This document shows positions 35,549-46,985 of a stretch of 64,000 bases of DNA, piece after piece. A model generated the notes under the pieces. That model was not told the DNA's origin and did not search any database. It saw only the letters and a program-made list of their open reading frames with translations. This DNA comes from Neoarius graeffei (lineage: Eukaryota; Chordata; Actinopteri; Siluriformes; Ariidae). Where the stretch lies: NCBI RefSeq assembly GCF_027579695.1, contig NC_083590.1:19945610-20009609 (forward strand), read 5' to 3'. The translations under genes and the position numbers were made by a program. The first letter of the stretch is position 1, and each line of letters opens with the position of its first letter.

Positions 35549-36411
35549 TAGGGCCTGAGCACTGGAGGACACTGCACCGAGGTGCAAGACCCTATTGTTT
35601 TCCTAAGGATTCTTATTATTATTATTCATTCTTATTCTTTTTCTTCAAGACTTGGCCATTTTTGAGGTGGTTCCCATGCGTGAAAACTCATGAAATTTGG
35701 TACACACATCAGTCCTGGGGCGGCACGGTGGTGTAGTGGTTAGCGCTGTCGCCTCACAGCAAGAAGGTCCTGGGTTCGAGCCCCATGGCCGGCGAGGGCC
35801 TTTCTGTGCGGAGTTTGCATGTTCTCCCCGTGTCCGCGTGGGTTTTCTCCGGGTGCTCCGGTTTCCCCCACAGTCCAAAGACATGCAGGTTAGGTTAACT
35901 GGTGACTAAATTGACCGTAGGTGTGAATGATTGTCTGTGTCTATGTGTCAGCCCTGTGATGACCTGGCGACTTGTCCAGGGTGTACCCCGCCTTTCGCCC
36001 ATAGTCAGCTGGGATAGGCTCCAGCTTGCCTGCGACCCTGTAGAAGGATAAAGCGGCTACAGATAATGTGATGAGATGAGACATCAGTCCTGGCCACCGC
36101 TACTCAGGGATAGATGCTTGGCCCCAGGTGTGTCCAGGGGACTCCATAGCACCCCCACATCATTGAGACTTTTGTCCGGTATATGGTTTCACCTACCGGT
36201 GTCAAATTTGGTAGGTGTGTGGGCTACCCCAAGATGAACAAAATTGTAATGTACATTGTATTCGACTTCCTGTTGAGTATGGCTGTTATTTTTGGTTTTG
36301 TGCATTTTGACATGTTACATTTTGACGTTCTCTTCCTAGGCACTTTGTTGGATTCATGACAGATTTGGTATACCAGAGGTGCTCAGGCCCATTGCTGCTT
36401 GCGGCTATATT
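35549..36411 (+). repeat. Non-autonomous interspersed element, copy 2
   Basis: Same family as 17047-17570: start ttagggcctgagcactgg, end gcttgcggctatattt. Interrupted by the SINE at 35719-36080. Confidence 0.72.
35719..36080 (+). mobile_element. DANA/Mermaid-type SINE
   Basis: Plus copy with perfect duplication acatcagtcctgg at 35706-35718 and 36081-36093. Confidence 0.95.
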
Positions 36412-36589
36412 TAAAGTTGTATGTTTACTACTCAATCAAGTTTGTTTGAAATTATACAATTTATGTAATTGTTGGTTATTTAAAAAAAAAAGTCCACCCT
36501 GTTACTCTGCGACTACAGTAAATGTATTAAAATACTCTCATATACTGTTTCTAGTTCAATTTGCTCTTTTGTCTCAGAATTTCCCCTTT

Positions 36590-37222
36590 AAGCTGGGCAT
36601 ACACTGTGCGATTTTTTCAATCGCGGTATTCAGCTGCTGCTCACACTGTACGAGTGAATCGCAGGGGTAAACAGCACGCAGCTTGCGATTCCTGTTCTCA
36701 CACTATACGATCCGATGCTCGGATGCGATGCTCGGATGCGATGCTCAGGATTTCAAACAGGTTTGATTTTCATCCGATCGATCGGGAGGAGGTCGTGAGG
36801 TGTTAATCGCTTGTCATTACCCCACGTATACTGTGGGTGGTAGAAATGGGCAACTGGACTTGCTTGAAGATTCTTGAAAACGTTTCACCTCTCGTCCAAA
36901 AGGCTTCCTCAGTTCTGTCTGACTAATAGGGAGTATCAGATATCTGATACTCCCTATTAGTCAGACAGAACTGAGGAAGCCTTTTGGACGAGAGGTGAAA
37001 CGTTTTCAAGAATCTTCAAGCAAGTCCAGTTGCCCATTTCTACCACCCACAGTTTACTATGACCTGGATGATTGAGAATCTTCACAGACATACCCCATGT
37101 ATACGACATGATCCGAGACGCACGATTGAGCCAAAACTCGGCCCGATCTCCAAAATAGTCGCACGAGTGAAAATCGTGTCAAAATCAGGCCAAAAATCGC
37201 ACGGTGTATGCCCAGCATTACA
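36590..37222. mobile_element. MITE with long inverted ends, host of a foldback
   Basis: Ends gctgggcatacactgtgcga and its counterpart tcgcacggtgtatgcccagc are inverted repeats; subterminal cgatcc/ggatcg motifs are scattered through it. TTAA-like flanks (ttaa left, atta right) are suggestive only. No transposase. It contains the perfect palindrome at 36830-37053. Confidence 0.75.
36830..37053. repeat. Perfect 224-bp palindrome
   Basis: Two 112-bp arms, identical in inverse with no mismatch and no spacer; the centre is agtatcagat/atctgatact at 36941/36942. Termini are actgtgggtgg and ccacccacagt. The last 37 bp of the arm also exists alone at 11369-11405 with target duplications, so the arms are ends of a retroelement joined head to head. 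Confidence 0.96.
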
Positions 37223-37716
37223 CAGCAATCTTTTGTGTTTTCTGACTCCGTCTTCTTCAGTTTCCTGGAGGAAGCACATGGAGGAAGACTAAACTCAGCA
37301 AGGTTTCTAAACTATAAGCAGAAAGCAGAAATAAGGAAATATCTTTAGTAAAGGATATCTGTAGTCAGACTTGAACATATCCAGGACTATACTGTTTAAA
37401 AAAACCCACTGAAGCCTCTTAAACTGCAATTGACATTGTTTGAGCAAATCCAGGGTTGGAGAAGTGTTAAGTGTTGCATCACACATTTGCAGCAGGTCAA
37501 CACACACATGATATCTTCTCATGGCATAAGTGTGCCCCATCATGACAGTCAACTCTGACCACAGCGACACCAAGAGCTCAGCTGATTTGCTTATTTACAT
37601 TTTTGATCTGTTCAGTCAACATGTAGAATGATAAAAAAGATGATTTCTTTTGCAACTACATGTGATTTGCTTGGTTTCTTTAATAAACATGAAAAATCAT
37701 TTTCAAAAAACATATA

Positions 37717-38770
37717 CAGTTCCCGCCGAATTACCTCCAGTATTGGAATGTCAGGGTCAGGTTTTTTTTGTTTTTGCTACACACTGAAGACATTTGGGTT
37801 TGAAATCACAAGATGAATATGAGACAATAGATCAGAATTTCAGCTTTCATTTCTTCATATTTACATCTGGATGACATCTATATTTCTGCTCTCGCAGTCT
37901 TCTTTGAATGTTGGATTGTGATTGTCAAGTCAAGTTTATTTGTATAGTGCTTTTAACAATAAACATTGTCGCAAAGCAGCTTTACAGAATTTGAACGACT
38001 TAAAACATGAGCTAATTTTATCCCTAATCTATCCCAATGAGCAAGCCTGTGGTGACGGTGGCAAGGAAAAACTCCCTCAGACGACATGAGGAAGAAACCT
38101 CGAGAAGAACCAGACTCAAAAGGGAACCCATCCTCATTTGGGCAACAACAGACAACATGACTATAACATTAACAGTTTTAACATGCAGTCAGTTTCATTT
38201 GATGTTATAAACTCTTCATTGATGGAAACTTGAGTGCAAAACTGTTCATGACAACTGTAGTCCTAAAGCTAGCAAGCCAACTGTAGTCCTCAGCCATAAA
38301 AGCATTACTGTAAGAGTCCAGAGCGTCCTCCAGGTGTGACTTTCAACTGTCCACATGGGGTTGTCCTCCACAGGAGCGATGTGATGAGACTCTAACCAGA
38401 CACAGAGCACCAGGATTGTGATACCTTCACCCCCGCCCTGTCAAGGTTTTTGGTGATCAGTGACTGCTGTTTTTGTATTTTTCCCCCACAGCTCTTGCAA
38501 TGTTTTTCATCAACTTCTGTTATTTTGCTTGGCCTATGTGTTCCATGTCTTGTTGCTACTATACCACTGGTTTCTTTTGGTTTCAAGACATTCCAAAATT
38601 CTTGTATTGGCTATGTCCAATGCTTGTGGAACAGCTTAGATCGATTTTCCAAAATAGCTTGCTTTTCTCCCATCGGCAGCTCTCTGGTCTTTATGTTGGT
38701 TTGTCCTTTTTAGCAACAAATGCAGTCTTCATAGGTGAAACCCAGGGCTCAAACCAAGAGTAGACATTCA
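37717..38770 (-). mobile_element. Decayed Tc1-like transposon (family C)
   Basis: A TA-flanked end with cagttcccgccgaattacct starts at 37717. On the minus strand 38760-38392 encodes a transposase N-terminus (ETSGIVATRHGTHRPSKITE and SLITKNLDRAGVKVSQS). The DDE part is lost. Broken by the insertion at 37923-38412. Confidence 0.75.
37923..38412 (-). mobile_element. Retroelement copy with L2-like tail
   Basis: Flanked by perfect ggattgtgat (37913-37922, 38413-38422) within a Tc1. Minus orientation, tail acttgacttgac. Same family as 1513-1855. No protein coding seen. Confidence 0.8.
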
Positions 38771-38782
38771 GAGCTATTAATT

Positions 38783-39396
38783 ACCTCCACCAAGGAGGTT
38801 ATGTTTTCGGTAGTGTTGGTTTGTTTGTTTGTCTGTTAGCAACATTACGGAAAAAGTTATGAACGGATTGCTCTGAATTTTTTTCCAGAGGTGTGACTGG
38901 ATACAAGTAACAATCCGTTAAATTTTGGCGGTGATCCGGGTCACCTTCTGGATCCAGGATTTTTTTAAAGGCTTCTTTATCATTGCGAGACAGGCCCATT
39001 GTTGGAATTTTTGCATATAACTCCACCTGCTGGAAACACCACAGCACAACATCATCTCAATCATGGAAAGGCTGGGTTTCAGTCAGCAAGTGCTGGTACC
39101 AACTACTGACTATGGAACCCTTCTTGACCATGTGTACATAAGAGGTTCACATCAATGTGATTTGTATACATTGATGTATGCTTATGTAATGTTGTAACCT
39201 GTTGGTATATAACTTTTGAATATGACGAATACATTAATATAAATTATTTTGTTTTCATTTTTCTATGACTTTTTATCTCACACATATGACACTATCTCGT
39301 ATGTGAGAATTAGTATCTCATGTTAGGTGTAAGTCTCAATATGTGGTGAAATGAGCTGCTTGGCAGAGGTCTGCGCTCTCCGAGTGCTTTTCTAGT
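38783..39396 (+). repeat. Interspersed element, ttacctccaccaagg family
   Basis: Begins ttacctccaccaaggaggtt and ends with tggcagaggtctgcgctctc, cgagtgcttttctagtt. The inner text (ggtgatccgggtcaccttct) resembles a common fish repeat. Non-coding. Confidence 0.55.
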
Positions 39397-39842
39397 TGTT
39401 TATACAATCAATTTAACATGTCACATTTGGGCAACAAGAAACACCTATCAGTGACATGTTTGAATATTTCTGAGCACTGAGTGGGTTCAAACATGTGCTA
39501 AGTTGTTAAACATAGCTGATGGTGTTTGCCCTTTGGGGTCGAAGATGACCATGGCTTCAATTTGATGGGTGGAAGTTGTAGGTCTGGAGGTGACTGATGA
39601 GGCCAATCTGGGCTTTGAAGGTACGCCCACGTCAGGCATACGTGGGTAGGTGGTGAAAGTTCGAGCCTTTGCCACAGCTTGTTTCTTCTGGGCCTCGGTG
39701 ATGCGTTTCATCTCTGTTGCACGTGTGCCACTGGTGAGCTTTGCTGGCCATGCTGGATGATCCTGAGCAAGCACTTCCCAGGAGTTGATATTGATTTCTA
39801 GGGTTTTGAGGGACACTGAGATTGTCCTTGAAGTGTTTCTTC

Positions 39843-39951
39843 TGTTGTAATACAGTAATTTGACAATGGAAGCCAAGACAGGAAATACTGCCACCTAGTG
39901 TCTGTCTGTATGTTTCGCTTTCGTTCTGAATAAACACGTAAAACTTCAATA
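39843..39951 (+). repeat. 5' LTR of the Ty1/copia element
   Basis: 109 bp, starting tgttgtaata and ending acttcaata; contains an aataaa-like motif near its end. Identical to the 3' LTR at 44129-44237. Confidence 0.94.
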
Positions 39952-39965
39952 GGTTATGGGCCCAG
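39952..39965 (+). promoter_or_regulatory. Primer-binding site, internal initiator-tRNA-Met type
   Basis: ggttatgggcccag directly follows the LTR and is complementary to the anticodon stem-loop of initiator tRNA-Met. Drosophila copia is known to prime from this internal tRNA site. Confidence 0.85.
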
Positions 39966-42900
39966 TTTCTTAGCTTAAAATGGCTGTTTTACACGGAATT
40001 TGTGTGATAGAAACGGTGTTGTGGGATTCACAATGGAAGATAAGCTGTTTATTGAGAAGCTGAGCGAACCAGAGAACTGGGCAACATGAAAATTTCAAAT
40101 GGAGCATCTACTGAAAGCTAAAGGACTGTGGGGGATGGTAATGGAAACGGATAACTTAGCAGCAGATGCTAATGCACAGATAGAAGCTGAATTCGCAAAA
40201 CGGAAAGAAAAGGCATTTTCTGTGTTAGTGCTGAATGTAAGTACACCCCAGTTGTACCTGATTACAAGCTGTCAGACTCCTAAAGAAGCGTGGGACATGC
40301 TAAAAGGATATTTTGAGAGAGATACTCTTGCAAATAAGCTGTTTCTAAAGAAAAAGTACTTCAGGTGTGAAATGAAGGAAGGAGAAACCATAACTGAGCA
40401 TGTAAAATGAATGAAGGAGCTAACTGACAAGCTAGGGGCTATAGATGCTGTAATTGAAGATGAAGACCAGATTGTAACACTACTAGGTAGCCTGCCACCA
40501 AGCTATGCAACAATTGTCACTGTGCTAGAGACGAAGATGGACAATTTGACACTGCAGTTTGTACAACAAGCATTAATAAATGAAGAGCAAAAGCAAGTCC
40601 ATATTAATGATAATGTCGGTAGCGCTGCATCCGGTGGTGCATCAGCGATGTCAACACAAGTTCGTGGAGATCTGCAGGCTAATGCTAAGGCAGTGGGAGC
40701 AGACAGATCTAAATGGAAATGCTATAAGTGTGGGAAGGAAGGACATTTAAAGCGTAATTGTCCAAGTATGAAAAATAAAAATCAAACCTACAAGGCTAAA
40801 AGCATGACGTGTGAGGATGCTGAAGATTCGTCTGAGAGTGCCTTTGTCGCTAAAGAGGCTAATCAGAATGAGATGCCACAGCAGGTCAAGTGACTGATCG
40901 ACTCTGGAGCATCAAAGCACATGACCTGTCATAAGGAAATTCTTCAAGACTACCAGGAATTCTCTAAACCACAGTCAGTGAAACTGGGTGATGGCAGAGT
41001 GGTTGACACCCAAGGACTTGGTAACATCAAACTGAAAATGACTTTCAAAGTCAGTGATGTCAAAGATGTCACAATGTATGATGTACTGTATGTTCCCAAG
41101 CTATCTGGGAATCTCTTCTCAGTGGGAGCTGCTGCCAGAAAAGGAAATACAGTGCAGTTTAAGAAGTCTCGGTGCTACATCCGTGGCAAAGATGGAGATC
41201 TTCGAGGAATGGGAACACAAAGATCTGATGGATTGTATCAGTTGGACGTTGAGGGAAGTTCGCCCGCCTGTCATGGTGCAGCAAGTGCATCAGTAGCAGC
41301 CAGTCTATAGCATCAACGACTGGGTCACACTACCAGGTTGAAGGAGCTTCAGACTCTGGTAAGCGGAGTGGATTTTTCTGCAGAGAAAGAAGTCTCTTTT
41401 TGTGAAGCATGTGTGGAGGGCAAGCTGTCTAGAAAGCCTTTCAAGCCAGTGGAAGAAATTCATTCCAGGCACAAGCTATAGCTGATCCATAGTGACGTCT
41501 GTGGTCCCGTGCAGACTGAGTCCATAGGTGGATCAAAGTACTTTGTGACATTTATTGATGACTACTCAAGATGCTGCAAGGTATACTTCATGAAACAGAA
41601 AAGTGAAGTGCTTAGCAAGTTCAAAGAATTTGAAAAAACATTCTCAAATGCGTGTGGACAAAAAGTCACAAGACTGAGAACAGACAATGGTGGGGAGTAC
41701 ACATCCACAGATTTTCAAGAATACTTGAAGGCTCAAGGCATCCATCATGAAATGTCTGTACCCCATACACCTCAGCAAAATGGTGTAGCAGAAAGAAAAA
41801 ATCGGACTTTAGTTGAAGCAGCTAGGAGTATGCTGTCTAATGCAAAGTTGCCAAAGACTTATTGGGCAGAGGCTGTAGCAACAGCAGCTTACATACAGAA
41901 CAGGCTGCCCACATCTGTTCTAAAGCAAGAGACCCCCTACCAGAGATGGTGTGGCAAAAAGCCGAATGTGAGTCACATGAGAGTGTTTGGTTGTGTAGCC
42001 TATGCACATGTCCTAGACATAGAGAGAAGAAAGCTCGACAAGAAAGCTGTGAAGCTTCATTTCGTGGGATATGCAAACAATGCCAAGGGTTACCGCTTGT
42101 TTGATGAGGAGAAAAGGAGGATTCTAATTCGTCGGGATGTTGTCTTCAATGAATCAGACTTTGACTGGAAGCAGGAAGTGGAAGTTTCTTGTTCAGAGAA
42201 TGAGACTACCATGAATGCAGATGAAAGGGGAGCATCAGTTGATGAGGCACCTGTCAATGAAGCTCCAAGAGAAGGCATCAGAATCAGAAAGCCTCCAAAG
42301 AGGTATGGATACGATGAGTTTGCTGACATAGTGACTGTTGAACATTATGCCAATGTCTGTTGTGTAACAGAACCAAAAACACTAAAGGAAGCAATGATGA
42401 GTCCTAATGCAAAGGAATGGAAGGAAGCGGCTGACTTGGAGTATGAGTCACTGCTTGATAATGAAACTTGGGACTTAGTGGATTTACCAAGAGATCGCAA
42501 GACCATAGGATCGAGATGGGTGTTCAAAGTCAAGCATCATAGTGACGGACAAGTGGAGAGATACAAGTCGCTAAGGGTTGTCTCACAGGCTTGTCGCTAA
42601 GGATTACTCACAAAAGTATGGCGATGACTACGATGAAACTTTTTCACCTGTGGTACGATTCAGTTCCATTCGTACATTGCTGTCCTTTGCTGTTCAGAAT
42701 AATCTACATGTTCATCAGATGGATGTCGTAACTGCATTCCTAAATGGACATCTAGAGGAGGAAATCTATATGGAGCAACCAGAGGGGTATGTCAAACCAG
42801 GCCAGGAACACTTAGTGTGTAGACTGAAGAAGTCAATCTATGGACTTAAGCAGTCTCCTGCTGCTGGAGTAAGACTTTCACAGAGTTCATGAAGGATACT

Positions 42901-44128
42901 GGATTCAAACGGAGCACATCAGACCCCTGTGTGTTTGTGAGATCTCAACAGGAACTAGAGATACTAGCTGTGTATGTTGATGATTTGATTCTGATTACAG
43001 AGTCAATAGAAAGCATGAATGAGTTGAAAGTTGCTCTGAAGATGCGCTACAAGATGAAAGACATGGGTGAGCTGTCTTACATATTGGGCATCTCAGTTGT
43101 CCAAGACAGGACAAAGAACCGTGTGTTTCTTCACCAGAAGCATTACATTGAAGCCATTCTTCAGAAATATGGAATGGATAAAGCCAATCCAGTTACAACC
43201 TCAGCTGACGCAAATGTGAAGTTAAAAAGAAATGACGGTGTCAGTAAGCCAGTGAACCCAAGTACCTATCAGTCCATTGTAGGTAGTCTGCTGTATGCTG
43301 CAATGGCCACAAGACCAGACATCGCACAAGCAGTGAGTGTTGTGTCAAAGTTCAATGCAGATCCAACTACTGCACATCTGACTGCTGTGAAAAGAATTCT
43401 TCAGTACTTAAAGGGCACCGTGAACCTCGCTCTCAAGTATGAGCAGTCAGAGTTTGGAACTTTAGTCGGGTTCTCAGATGCTGACTGGGCTGGAGATCAG
43501 GATGACCGTCGCTCTACAACCGGTAATGTTTTCATACTGGGTGGAGAAGCAGTGAGTTGGCTCAGCAAGAAACAGTCAACAATTGCACTGTCAACAGCTG
43601 AAGCTGAATACGTCGCTCTCAGCCAGGCAGCACAGGAGTGTACCTGGCTTACACGACTACTGAGTGATCTCGGAATGGATGCTACGCCTAGCGTGATCCT
43701 GGAAGACAACCAAGGAGCTATCGCCATCGCGAAGAATCCAGTTGATCATTCAAGGACAAAGCACATAGACATTCTTTATCACTACATTCGTGAATGTGTG
43801 CAGAATGGACAAATTCAACTGCAATATTGTCCTACAGAAGACATGAAGGCAGATATCTTGACCAAGCCATTAGCAAAGCAAAAGTTTGAGTATCTTAGGA
43901 GAGAGATTGGACTTTGTGCTGTGTAATTCTGTTAATGTGTACTGTTTAGTATTGAATAGCCTAAGTTAAGAAAACTGTAAGCAAGGTAAAAAGGAATAAG
44001 AAAAAGAATCTTGCTAATTTGAGTAAATAGGGCATGTTGTCCCGAAAGTGTTTAAGTTTAACTATCCTCCTAAGTAATATAATTTAGTGAAAAAAATGTC
44101 TTAATTTCATTGTAAAATTAAGTGGGAG

Positions 44129-44237
44129 TGTTGTAATACAGTAATTTGACAATGGAAGCCAAGACAGGAAATACTGCCACCTAGTGTCTGTCTGTATGTT
44201 TCGCTTTCGTTCTGAATAAACACGTAAAACTTCAATA
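44129..44237 (+). repeat. 3' LTR of the Ty1/copia element
   Basis: Identical to the 5' LTR. Preceded by a purine-rich tract aagtgggag. Confidence 0.94.
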
Positions 44238-44561
44238 TCTTCTGCCCCCCAGATGAGCGCTTGCCTTGGCATAGCTCTCCATATAGCAACTGCTTGGGCA
44301 GTCAACTGTCTGGCATCCTGACAATATGGTTGGTCCATCTTGCTTGGGCTTTCTGCAAGAAGAGTGTTAACGCTGGGATGTCCAGCCCATTTTAGGACCT
44401 CTGTGTCTGGTCTTTTGTCCTGCCACTGGATATGAAGGAGTTTGCGGAGGCAGGTCAAGTGGAACTGATTGAGCTGCTTAGCATGTCTGCTGTAGACAGT
44501 CCAGGTCTCACAGGCATAAGGTAGGGTGGTAAGTATCACAGCACGGTAGACCTTCAGCTTA

Positions 44562-45130
44562 TGCCCAGGTTAGACAGCAGAAAGACGCACGGTGAGACCT
44601 GCAATCAGTTGGGTGGCGACCGATCGCAGGTGGACGCAGGCGTTTTGCATCAAATCCTTCATTGTGGTCAGACGTATTGCAAGACACAGGTTGAAGCAGA
44701 TGCAGCTAGACACTGGTTGACGCAGCACACAGAAAACCTTTAAAAATATAAGGCCGTAAGACTGTTCATAGGTTGTTGTAAACTATTTGCAGGTACAGTC
44801 TGCATCTACCTGCGATGCATCGCAGCCATCTTTAAAGACTTGTCTTCCCCTGCATCTAGCTGCCATCTACTTCAACCTGCGATTGGTCGCTCAACCATTG
44901 CACGACTGCCTGCCTCTACATGCGTCAACCTGCTATTTGCACTGATTGGAAGTGAACTGCAGCTGAAATGCGAACAGATCGTGATCCACTTGCATCAATG
45001 TGCCTCTACTAAAGACCCTCTGCAACACTCTGCCATTATCTGCATCATTGTGTGTCTACCTGCGATTTTGTTATTGCAGGTAGACGCAAATAATTGAAAA
45101 CTAGTTGCAGCCTGCTGTCTGACCTGGGCA
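44562..45130. mobile_element. Harbinger-type MITE in the LINE
   Basis: Inverted ends tgcccaggttagacagca and tgctgtctgacctgggca, with TTA on both sides (44559-44561, 45131-45133). The TTA duplication is typical of PIF/Harbinger. The 569-bp interior has repeated tctacctgc/gcaggtaga motifs and no gene. Confidence 0.85.
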
Positions 45131-45288
45131 TTAGTGGTAAGGCTGAGCCTTCTCCGTTCCCAGACATTCTGACGAAGTCTCCTGAAAGTGGCGCTGGTAA
45201 ACATATCCAGATGGTCAGTAAATACAGGAAATGAAATGTTGAAATTCTGGTCTATTGTCTCATATTTATCTTTTGATATCAAAACCAG

Positions 45289-45662
45289 TGGGCGGCATGG
45301 TGGTGTAGTGGTTAGCGCTGTCGCCTCACAGCAAGAAGGTCCAGGTTCGAGCCCCGTGGCTGGCGAGGGCCTTTCTGTGTGGAGTTTGCATGTTCTCCCC
45401 ATGTCTGCGTGGGTTTCCTCCGGGTGCTCCGGTTTCCCCCACAGTCCAAAGACATGCAGGTTAGGTTAACTGGTGACTCTAAATTGAGCGTAGGTGTGAA
45501 TGTGAGTGTGAATGGTTGTCTGTGTCTATGCGTCAGCCCTGTGATGACCTGGCGACTTGTCCAGGGTGTACCCTGCCTTTCGCCCGTAGTCAGCTGGGAT
45601 AGGCTCCAGCTTGCCTGCGACCCTGTAGAACAGGATAAAGCAGCTAGAGATAATGAGATGAG
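45289..45662 (+). mobile_element. DANA/Mermaid-type SINE
   Basis: Plus copy with imperfect duplications gatatcaaaacc (before) and gatatcaaaccc (after). Confidence 0.92.
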
Positions 45663-45669
45663 ATATCAA

Positions 45670-46088
45670 ACCCAAATGTCTTCAGTGTATTGCAAAAACA
45701 CCAAAAGAATTAGTCTTGCCATTCCAATACTTTCAGAGTGGATAGTATAGTCCGTGATGGACTGGCATCCCATCCAGGTCCTCAGAAGTCTTGAAAACTT
45801 TCCCATGGTGGAAAATTTACTGACTGTTCGAAAGTTGTGACTCTGGACAGTTCTTCCATAAATGTTAAATAAACATCTCCTTACATAACAAGAATGACAT
45901 GTTTTTCTTTGTAAAATAGCAACACATTTTAAAGACCCACTGACAGTCATTTCGTATTAATTTTTAAACAAACAATATATGACTCTAAAGATAAATTCTG
46001 GTTTTAATTCTTGGTTTAACTGTCCGTTTTAAACATCAGAAGTAATTTTAAATTTCGCGCAGGGAGATTGACCTGGGCTCATTCAGAG
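45670..46088. other. Short gap without a gene
   Basis: Nothing recognisable. tcccatccaggtcctcagaa near 45770 could be an old transposon trace. Confidence 0.35.
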
Positions 46089-46214
46089 ATGCCGGAAGTG
46101 ACGTCACATCAGTGTGTCGTTTTTGTTTACAAGTCACTATGTTGGTTCAGTTCTCACAAGTCTTGTGATATTGAGCTGTGGTTTTGTTGTGATTTCCTTG
46201 CGTGAAAAAGTTAA

Positions 46215-46745
46215 ATGGCGTCTAACCGAAAAGGGATTATATGTGTGGCTTACGGGTGTTCTAACACCACATCTGAAGGAGTGAAACTCCATTCCTTTCC
46301 TTGGAAAAAACACCCTGAAATAGCAAAAGAGTGGGAAAGACACGTTTCCAAAACGCGTGCGAACTGGAAGTCAACAAAATGGTCACGTCTCTGTTCAGCA
46401 CATTTCGAGGAGCACTGTTTCACTTTGTCGTCCAGAACTCGAAGAACGTTTGATCCAACCTATCCACTGGTGTTGGAGGAGTCAGCTGTGCCGACGTTGT
46501 TTGACAGGCCCGGGCCGAATCAATCTGTCAAAAGAGAAACCATAGTTCGAATTACGTGGGAGCCAATGGGAGCTGAGCTCCCATTCCCTCAGGCTCCCAT
46601 GAAAGAAGCAAACTTAATTTTCTGTGGAAGTCTCTCAAATACGTCATATATCACCATAATAAGCTTGAATAGCCTATATCACCATATAAATATAAATAAA
46701 ACTCGTTTCATTTCCGATCACCATGCAGCCATAACTTTGTATTGA
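46215..46745 (+). CDS. THAP zinc-finger domain protein, first exon or short ORF
   Basis: 176 residues from ATG 46215. A complete C2CH THAP module: Cys10, Cys15, Cys60 and His63, conserved Pro29 and Trp40, and the closing AVPTLF at 91-96. THAP modules are sequence-specific DNA-binding zinc fingers of host transcription regulators and of P-element/Kolobok-type transposases. After about residue 115 the sequence loses character and probably runs into intron, so the real exon likely ends before 46745. The flanking inverted repeats favour a transposon origin. The intact domain could still be a domesticated gene. Confidence 0.7.
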   Translation: MASNRKGIICVAYGCSNTTSEGVKLHSFPWKKHPEIAKEWERHVSKTRANWKSTKWSRLCSAHFEEHCFTLSSRTRRTFDPTYPLVLEESAVPTLFDRPGPNQSVKRETIVRITWEPMGAELPFPQAPMKEANLIFCGSLSNTSYITIISLNSLYHHININKTRFISDHHAAITLY

Positions 46746-46891
46746 ACGTGTTATTAAACCACAACATGTGCGGCTGTACTTCACCACCACACCATTATGC
46801 GCGCAAACTGAAATTTGCAGCCTGCGAAATCGAATGTGAAGTTAAGTCCGAAGAAGAATTGTCCTCTATCTCACAACGATCTTCCTTTGTT

Positions 46892-46895
<4 letters not shown>

Positions 46896-46938
<43 letters not shown>

Positions 46939-46985
46939 TGTTTAACAATATATATGTAACACCGTGTGTGTGTGTGTGTGTGCAT
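46896..46985. repeat. (TA)n and (GT)n microsatellites
   Basis: Alternating ta at about 46898-46933 and gt at about 46963-46981, within the THAP unit. Confidence 0.95.

Larger units (their letters stand above)
39843..44237 (+). mobile_element. Ty1/copia LTR retrotransposon, GalEa-like size
   Basis: A 4.4-kb fossil bounded by identical 109-bp LTRs and a 5-bp duplication tcttc (39838-39842, 44238-44242). Parts in Ty1/copia order: gag-like region about 40.0-40.65 kb, CCHC knuckle about 40.72 kb, protease about 40.9 kb, integrase about 41.3-42.1 kb, reverse transcriptase about 42.5-43.1 kb and RNase H about 43.4-43.9 kb. Integrase before reverse transcriptase separates it from Ty3/gypsy. The coding region is broken, with roughly half a dozen breaks. 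Very short LTRs fit the GalEa clade of aquatic animals, an inference. Identical LTRs mean a young insertion. It lies in a LINE fragment. Confidence 0.95.
39487..45240 (-). mobile_element. LINE reverse-transcriptase C-terminus, split by two insertions
   Basis: Minus-strand pieces, in order: 45240-45134 (TFRRLRQNVWERRRLSLTTN), 44561-44238 (ACETWTVYSRHAKQLNQFHL, CLRKLLHIQWQDKRPDTEVL) and 39842-39487 (LEININSWEVLAQDHPAW). These are the known tail of a non-LTR reverse transcriptase of RTE/I-like type. A Harbinger-type MITE (44562-45130) and a Ty1/copia element (39843-44237) sit inside. 5'-truncated, inactive. Confidence 0.85.

Noticed and set aside
36880-37010. Hammerhead ribozyme in the palindrome arm (ctgaggaagcc ... 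ggtgaaac)
   Set aside because: The core differs from CUGAUGA and the stem between the two core parts does not pair well, so it is not claimed.
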